From: Ricinus communis
Taxonomy: Eukaryota; Streptophyta; Magnoliopsida; Malpighiales; Euphorbiaceae
Direction: 5' to 3'
DNA length: 64,000 nucleotides
Assembly (NCBI RefSeq): GCF_019578655.1
Contig: NC_063258.1
Coordinates: 13,582,802 to 13,646,801, forward strand
Shown here: in pieces, positions 57,641 through 64,000 of the stretch
Layout of the letters: each line of letters opens with the position of its first letter
Numbering within the stretch: the first letter of the stretch is position 1
The notes under the pieces: model-generated
What the model saw: the letters and a program-made list of their open reading frames with translations, nothing else
What the model was told of the DNA's origin: nothing
The model's database searches: none
Made by a program: the position numbers and the translations under genes

Positions 57641-58359
57641 CTCGGTTCCCTAGTGTGTGTCTTCATAAGTCCGCAAAGTTCTTGAAAGAACCCATAAATT
57701 GATTTTCCACAAGGTAGAAAACTAAAATAATATACTCACTAGTCTCAAGTATTCGGTTGCATGGAGTTTTTATAGTGCCAAAGGCCTCTTTCTATAACAA
57801 GAAGAAACTAGAGGCTAAATATGAATAAATAAATAAGTAAATAAAGATGAATAAATTAAAGTCAAATAAGAACAAGAGAGGAGTTTGTTGGTCAGCAACT
57901 CTCGTAGTTTCAGATTTTATGAGCCAGCCTACCTAATAATACTTCGACTCAAATTACTTTAAATGAATTTGATTTGATCCTTACATTTAGCTATATAGAA
58001 GAGAATAAAGAACTGGTGATTTCTTTCTTTATTGTATCCAAAATCTTACCTATGTTCTCATTTTGCTCATTTGTTTTGTGCCTCTCTTTCTAATCGTTAT
58101 CTAGTATGATGGTTTGGTTTTATCTAGCGAGCATAAACACGAGTGTTGAGTGAAAGCACGTGGAAGCAGCAATCATAGGCACCGATCGAGTGCTTATATA
58201 AATGCAAAGAAATTAAATTAGTTGATCATGTATTGATATCATTCTCTGAATGATCATGGATGAATCTTTCAAAGGAAAGAGGGAACAATAAGAATCAACA
58301 CATGCTTGATATTCTAATTCAGGATTTGCACCATTAGAATCTCCATCATTCTTTATTCC
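57641..58359. repeat. R-repeat fragments, minus (to about 57960) then plus
   Basis: R is in minus orientation from 'cttcataagtccgcaaagttc' to about 57960 (a TATA-like box reversed near 57767). It flips to plus at 'aaatgaatttgatttgatcc' and runs to the solo LTR insertion at 58360, with the anchor phrase near 58325. Confidence 0.75.
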
Positions 58360-58999
58360 TAATGTGCTTCTTGATGGATTTGTAAAAGTAACATGATGAA
58401 ATTATTACGAAGAACGTCTAAAGTTAGATTCATGAATAATGGACCCAACCCAACACTTTACTAGAAGTGTGAGCCTTAGTATAGAAAGGGTTTCAGATGC
58501 CACATTCAAGATTAAGGAAGTAGGTAACTGATCAGTTACAAAGGAACGCCACAAGACAAGTCTTGATAAGTACAATGAGTTTAAATAGAGAAAACAAAAC
58601 CTAATTCCCATATGCAATAAGGAATTAATCTAAGATAGGAAATAACAAACAAGACCTAATTAAAATCTTCCTAAATAGAAAAATAAGCAACTTAATTGAT
58701 TTAGTAAATCAAGGAGATATTCCTAATCAATTAAAATGGTGCCTCCCCCTTGAGTTTCTCCTAAAAAATGCTTAAGTAGTATATTAGGCATTATTAGAAT
58801 GTTTCTTAAATGACAAAATAAGAAACAAAGTTGGCATCCTTTGATATAGGAAGGAATAACCCAAACAAGCATTAACACTTCTTAATAACCACAAGGAGCG
58901 GCTATCATTGTTTCCTAATTAATTTTGGCTACTTTTCTTGGAACTTGATCTGCTTGACTTGGTTGGCTACTTGGCTTCTTGGGCTTTGGGTTTGCATCA
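58360..58999 (-). mobile_element. Solo LTR of the G3 family (640 bp), minus strand
   Basis: On the minus strand it starts TGATGCAAACCC at 58999, like the G3 LTR, and ends at about 58360 (CATTA for the expected CATCA). The flanks are ATTCC (58355-58359) and GTTCC (59000-59004), a 5-bp target duplication with one mismatch. It splits an R unit at 'ccttgttcc/tctaggcac'. It is shorter than the G3 LTR and lacks most of the pol-tail segment. The minus-strand open stretch at 58405-58617 is LTR sequence. Confidence 0.78.
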
Positions 59000-59263
59000 G
59001 TTCCTCTAGGCACGATGACTTCTCGTGGCACAAGAATTAGCACAAGGAATCATGGAAACTCAATTGACAAGCTTGACCGATGGCATTAAGGGTTAGCTTG
59101 ATGATGAAGCAAGACGAGATTTAAATCCACGTAGGTAAGAGAGAAATCATGCTACCTTTTATTAATGCAAGCGTAATACAAGCAACGATGCAAGCATTTT
59201 GATTTTTGAGAGGCATTCAATTAAGTAATTTGGTCGGAGCATTATTAGGTAGATCCACGTGAA
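59000..59263 (+). repeat. R-repeat fragment, plus orientation
   Basis: This is a continuation of the R unit split by the solo LTR, from 'gttcctctaggcacgatg' to 'taggtagatccacgtg', where G4 sequence begins. Confidence 0.75.
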
Positions 59264-60200
59264 AATGAAAGAGGGGAATGGAGTATAATGAACATCAATG
59301 AGGCTATGGAAAAAATGTAGTTATATATGGTAACCAACTAAAGAGCCATATTAGAGCAAATCAATGCTAATGCTTGTGCATGAAACAATAGGCAGAACTT
59401 GGTAGACAATGAGGAAGATTTAGATTTAGACTATGATAATGATTATAATGCCACAGTTGTGGGTGTTGGCCATACAATGGGTAGAGGGAATAATGGAGGT
59501 GAGTTTGTTGGTTACTATGGGTATAATGATAATGTGGATAGAAATTTGGGTAGCATCAAACTTAGGATTCCTAGCATTTTAGGAAAATCATATCCGGAGA
59601 CATATTTAGAGTGGGAAAAGCAAGTAGACCTTATCTTTGATTGTCATAATTTTTATTAGGAAAATAAGGTAAAGTTGGTGGTTACTCAATTTTTTGAGTA
59701 TGCAATAATGTGGTGGGATCAATCAGTGGTGAGTAAGAGAAGAAACATGGAAGAGCCTATTAATACTGGGCATGCTCTCAAAACCATCATGAAAAGACAT
59801 TTTGTACCTAGACATTATCATTGGGAGTTACATCAGAGATTCCAAGATTTGAAGAAAGGTACTAGGAAGGTAGAGGATTAGTATAAGGAAATGGAGATGC
59901 TCATAACAAGGACTGATTTGGATGATGATAGGGAAACTACCATGACAGGTTTTATTGGTGGGCTTAATAAGGAGATTGCAAATAGGGTTGAATTGCAACA
60001 TTATGTAGAACCTGAGGAGTTAGTTCATCTTGCAATTAAAGTTGAAAAGTAATTAAAACTAAGGGGCGCAACAAGGTTGGAACAAAAAGGCACTTCAAGC
60101 AATAGGCCTAATTGGTCTAATTAATGGAAAGGAAACAAAAAGGGAGATGATAAGGTTGTCTTTTATGGAAAAAAAAGTAAGAATCTTTCGAGGAACAAGG
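59264..60200 (+). pseudogene. Gypsy gag of G4 (capsid), with several stops
   Basis: After a broken start, the frame from 59399 shows an acidic N-terminal part, then LGSIKLRIPSILGKSYPETY, LEWEKQVDLIFDCHN, AIMWWDQSVVSKRRNM, FVPRHYHWELHQRFQDLKKG, MTGFIGGLNKEIANRVELQH and LVHLAIKVEK. This is the most complete capsid of the G family here. Stops stand at 59657, 59879 and 60050; the last is TAA where Gln (CAA) is expected in VEKQLK. It is interrupted at 60200 by a minus-strand solo LTR before the zinc knuckle. Confidence 0.87.
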
Positions 60201-61121
60201 TGATATGGAACCTCCATAAATAAGCTTGAGAACTCCTTTTGAATTGCGGACCCCAACACATTAACACGAAAACTCCAAGAACCAATTCGGTTCAACCCTT
60301 AAGAAAGGTTAGAAAATAGATTACTTAGAAAGAAGATCAAGAATTATAACCTAAGGAAAACTAAGTCCCTTAAACCCCAATTCCAAGTAAATCACAGGAA
60401 TAGATCAACTCCTTAATAAGTAAGATTTGCATTTAAATAATAACATAAAGACAAAGCAAACAACTTTAATGTTTAAAAACCAATTATCATTCAACTTCAA
60501 CTTCAACTTAATTTCTTTTATTACATCAAAATTCATACTAGCCTTATATAGGCCTTAGAAAATCCTAAAACTTAACTTATAAGAATTTACATCTTATGTA
60601 GGATAAATATAACCTTGCTAACTAAAATAGATAACTTAAACAAAATCCTAATTAGGTTAAAATACATGTCTGGCTTCCCACAATAAAATAAAATCCTAAT
60701 CTACATAAGTCATGTAGATGGGACTCAAAACATAAGCCAAGTTAGGCCCAAAGTCTTTATATGCTCTAATTTAGCTTCTTTGGCCTTTCTAAGCCTAATT
60801 AGTTTCATTCAAGCCCAATAAATTGAATTAGATCAATAAGCCATGAACTTAAATTCAATTATTCAAGCCTTAATGTGTTCTTAGCCCAAAAGTCTTGGAT
60901 AAACTCATTGACTTGTAATTTGAATCGAACTAGGACTCCTAGTTGAATTCAGATTCTTTTTGTTGCTTGAACTCCTAATATCATCAAGATTCCTTGCAGG
61001 ATTATGATTCCTAGTGGAGTAAGGACTCCTTATTGGATTAGGATTCCTTAAGGTAGTAGGATTTGTGTCATCAAGACTATTTGTTGGAGTAGGATTTGAC
61101 GTGCTAGTTTGGTTCGTATCA
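60201..61121 (-). mobile_element. Solo LTR (S family, 921 bp), minus strand, in the G4 gag
   Basis: The plus strand reads TGATATGGAACC at 60201 to TCGTATCA at 61121. On the minus strand it aligns end to end with the solo LTR at 39721-40631. The flanks are CAAGG (60196-60200) and TAAGG (61122-61126), a 5-bp duplication with one mismatch. The pol-tail segment lies near its minus-strand start. G4 gag coding resumes after it. A short open stretch at 60095-60295 crosses the junction and is not a gene. Confidence 0.88.
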
Positions 61122-61485
61122 TAAGGAGACCAACCTAACCGAAGCTAACAAAGGGAAAATAGGGACATTAAATGCTTTAAGTGTTTAGGGCGTGGGTACA
61201 TTACTTCACAATGTCCTAATAAGAGGATAATGGTTGCTAGGGAGCATAGTGAGATAAAAACAACAAGTGAAGAGAGTAGTGAAGACGAAATGCCACCATT
61301 AGAGGATCATAGTGATGATGGTATTGAGGGCCATATGGGAGGTGATCTTTTGGTTGCTAGGTACACACCTAATGCGCAAATGGAGGAGGAAGACAATATG
61401 GAGCAGCAAAGGGACACCATATTCCATACTAGATGCCATGTGCAAGGTAAGACATGCAATGTCGTTATTGATAACGACAGTTAGC
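61122..61485 (+). pseudogene. G4 nucleocapsid zinc knuckle and protease start
   Basis: The zinc knuckle at 61173-61214 reads KCFKCLGRGYITSQC, with the zinc-binding His replaced by Tyr (TAC for CAC). The frame then stays open for 85 codons with an acidic linker (EESSEDEMPPLEDHSDDG), LLVARYTPNAQMEEED and the protease entry DTIFHTRCHVQGKTCNVVID. The active-site triplet is damaged: DNDS stands for the expected DGGS, and the frame then shifts. Confidence 0.85.
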
Positions 61486-62078
61486 ACTTTGATGGTAGAG
61501 AAATTGGGATTGAATCTTATTCCACATCCAAAACCTTATAAATTATTATGGTTAAACAACTATAGTAAGATAAAAGTGAATAAGCAGGTTATTGTGACTT
61601 TCACTATTATGAGGTATTCAGATGAAGTGCTATGTGATGTAGTGCCAACGCATACTAGCCATATCTTGCTTAGTAGGCCATGGCAATTTGATAGAAGTGC
61701 TGTCAATGATGGGTCCTTTAATAGATACTCTTTTGTTCAAGATGGGAGAAAAGCCACACTTATCCCTCTTTCTCTAAAAGAAGTGTATGATGACCAATGT
61801 AATTTGGAGAGGGAAAGGAGCGAGGCTGAAAGTAGCAAAATTATGGGAGAAAAATTAAGGAGTGTTAAACATACAAATGAGAGTAAGGTTATGCCTAGAG
61901 AGAAAAAAGAAAAAGAAAATGATGTTTACTTGCCAAGTGCATTTGCGAGGTAGGACATGCATTTCACTCAAGTAAGTTGTTGTTTATAGTTACTTATAAT
62001 GATGTTTACTTGCCAAGTTCATTTGCGAACCTTTTACAAGAATTTGTTGATGTCTTTCTCGAGGAGATAGTGGCTTAC
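61486..62078 (+). pseudogene. G4 protease body and linker
   Basis: In a shifted frame (open to 61953) the sequence gives [80 protein letters not shown] and KATLIPLSLKEVYDDQCNLE, then a charged linker. A near-exact repeat of 'gatgtttacttgccaag' at 61921 and 62001 marks an 80-bp tandem duplication. EFVDVFLEE (about 62040-62065) is the usual pre-RT linker. Confidence 0.87.
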
Positions 62079-62226
62079 CACCTTAAAAAGTGATTGAGCA
62101 TCCAATAGACTTCACTCCAAGGGCTGCCATACCATATAGGCCAGCCTATAGAAGTAATCCAGAAGAGACAAAGGAGCTTCAAAGGCAAGTGGATGAATTG
62201 CTGTCTAAATGGTATGTGAGACAGAG
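62079..62226 (+). pseudogene. G4 reverse transcriptase start, truncated by R
   Basis: The reading is [40 protein letters not shown], and then the frame runs into R at about 62226 ('tttatgctctccaaataaaacc'). All RT catalytic boxes, RNase H, integrase and the 3' LTR are missing. The truncation is only tens of codons from that of G3. Confidence 0.85.
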
Positions 62227-63800
62227 CTTAATTCCTTTATGCTCTCCAAATAAAACCAAGTCATCATACTAGACAAAGAGGAGTTGACTGGTCAACAACT
62301 CTCGTAGTCCTAAATTTTTTAAGCCAAAATAATGAACACAAGGGAAAATTTGTATGGGCATACCTAATAAATCCCCAGCCCAAAATAATTATATGCGTCC
62401 TAATCATCAAACGCGTGCATTCCCCCTTAGATTAATCGAAAGCAACATTATTTCTCCTTTCCGCATGTGGATTTATGTCTCGTCCTACTAGATCATCAAG
62501 TCACACCCTAATGCCACCGGTCAAGCTTGTTAATTATATTTTCATGATTCCTTACGCCAATCCTTATTTCATCAAGAGTCCTCATGCTTAGAGGAACATG
62601 GAATGATGGAGATCCTAATTGTGCAAATCCTAAATTGGAAGATTGGGGCTTTTCCGAATGATCGCGGAGGAATCTTTTGGAGGAAAGAGGGAAGAACAAG
62701 AATCGAGGTACACTCAAATATTCTGATCCAAGATTCGCACGATTGGGATCTCCATCCTTCCTTGTTCCTCTAGGCACAAGGTCTCATGATGACCTAAGGT
62801 TCGGCATAAAGAATCCTTAGAACGCAATTGACAAGCTTGACCAATAGCATTGGGCCTTAGCTTGATGATCAAGCAAAAGGAGATGTAAATCCATGTGCGT
62901 AAGTGAGAAATCATATTATTTTCGATTAATCCAAGTGTAGTACAAGTTGAATTCGAGCTCTTTGATGTTTGAAATGTAGATAATGAAGTAATTTGGGCCG
63001 TAGTAATTTTAGGTAATCCCATAGGAATTTAACCTTGTTTTTGTTAAGTTAGCTCATAAAATTTGGGACTACGAGGTTGTTGCCTAGTCAACTCCTCTCT
63101 CATTCTTTATTTGACTTTAGTTTATTCATCTTTCTTTATTTATTTTTTCATATTTAACTTCTACTTTATTTTTCTTATGGAATGAGAGCTTTCGCACTAT
63201 AAAAACTGCATGCAATTGAATACTTGAGGCTAAGCATAGTATTTCAGTTTTCTACCTTGCGGGAAATCAAGTTATGGGTCTTCTTTCAAGAACTTTATGG
63301 ACTTATCAACACTCACGCTAGTGAGCATAGACTTATCCCTTTCACCATTCCTTTCTCTTGTGTTCTTTCCTTATCGGATCTAAAATCTTACATGTAGGTT
63401 TATTTTGTGTATATCTTTTTAATCTCTATGATGGTTTGGTTTTATTTGAGGAACATACATATGACTATTGAGCGAAAGCGGCAATCATAGGCACCGATCC
63501 AATGCTTCGATGAATGCGAAGAAAGAAAATTAGTTGATCGAGTATTTATATCATTCTTCGAATGATCCGCAGATGAATCTTTCAGATAAAAGAGGGAAAG
63601 ACGAGAATCAAGGCACGACTGGATATTTTTATTCATGATTTGCACCATTGGGATCTCCATCATTCCTTGCTCCTCTAAGGATGAGGACTCCTAATGACAC
63701 AAGGATTGACGTAAGGAATCATGGGAGTGAAACTGACATGCTTGACCGGTGGTATTGGGGATTATCTTAACGATCAAGCAGGATGAGAACTCATGTTGTT
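62227..63800. repeat. R-repeat block, minus (to about 62640) then plus
   Basis: The minus part has the half-unit deletion 'catcatactagacaaagaggagttgac' (62265-62292), as in the copies near 2548 (inverted) and 23100. After 'gattggggcttttccg' it turns to plus, with a complete unit including a TATA-like box near 63200 and the next anchor near 63640. Antisense open stretches at 62508-62777, 62714-63022 and 63442-63663 follow the repeat-wide frame. Confidence 0.8.
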
Positions 63801-64000
63801 TTTGACAAATTGATACGAATGGGGCAACTTGTGCCAAACTCGTATTCAATATTGATGTCTTCACCAAGGATCATTCACCTAATCAAGCAAACAAACTCTA
63901 ATTCCCAACATGATCCTTAAATAACTTGTGCTTAAGAACCTTAACTATAAGGAATTAAAGGTTGTTTAACATAAACATAAGTTTAGGTTAAACTAATTTT
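63801..64000. other. Unassigned end of window
   Basis: R ends at about 63805 ('tcatgttgtttttgac') and a different sequence begins near 'tgatacgaatggggc'. This could be the 5' end of another TGAT-type LTR cut by the window edge, but no second end is available. No coding region is seen. Confidence 0.3.

Overview
The window is repeat-dense, visibly AT-rich plant nuclear DNA made almost entirely of decayed and nested LTR retrotransposons plus a complex LTR-like repeat. I find no credible host gene, no tRNA gene and no prokaryotic feature. A plant origin follows from the element families: a Tekay-type Ty3/Gypsy element with a 2.3-kb TGTAAC...GTTACA LTR and a tRNA-Met primer site, Athila-related elements with a tRNA-Asp primer site, and a solo LTR carrying a 5S-rRNA-like segment of the Cassandra type. 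A dicot is likely but the species is not identifiable by reading. All lineage names are assignments by eye.

Layout. 1-5417 is an array of a roughly 0.95-kb repeat (called R here) on the + strand, turning into minus-oriented R copies at 5418-6929. 6930-9888 is a 5'-partial gypsy element (G1: LTR, primer site, gag, protease, RT start). Its RT is cut by a Tekay element (9889 to about 15030) that itself stops at the RT/RNase H boundary. 15036-16194 is R again. 16217-20085 is a minus-strand Athila-like element (A1). 20086-27785 is a minus-oriented R array that is an inverted duplicate of 1-5572. 27786-30500 is a fold-back gypsy fragment (G2: RNase H, RT and protease on the minus strand, LTR and primer site on the plus strand). 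30523-36241 is the best-preserved Athila-like element (A2), which has both LTRs, a primer site and a gag-like region but no protease, RT or integrase. 36242-38194 is a second copy of the G2 fold-back (G2').

38195-39025 holds LTR and R fragments. 39026-44000 is gypsy G3, interrupted by a 911-bp solo LTR and by the 398-bp 5S-bearing solo LTR, both with perfect 5-bp target duplications. 44001-48725 is R, first plus then minus. 48726-49523 is an RNase H/integrase remnant. 49524-56785 holds three Athila-like pieces (A3, A4, A5) in alternating orientation, with A4 and A5 head to head. 56885-57345 is a set of about nine palindromic ~52-bp repeats of possible DNA-transposon origin. 57641-59263 is R with another solo LTR. 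59264-62226 is gypsy G4 with a minus-strand solo LTR in its gag. 62227-63800 is R again. The last 200 bp are unassigned.

Nothing here looks able to move by itself: every gag and pol region has stops or frameshifts, many of them at codons one C-to-T change away from the expected residue. The history that can be read is insertion into R or into other elements, LTR-LTR recombination leaving solo LTRs, inverted segmental duplication, and deletion. The points most worth following up are the gag-only Athila-like family, the R repeat with its TATA-like box and shared deletion junctions, the gypsy family whose LTRs begin with a conserved pol-tail coding module, the large inverted duplications, and the 5S-bearing solo LTR.
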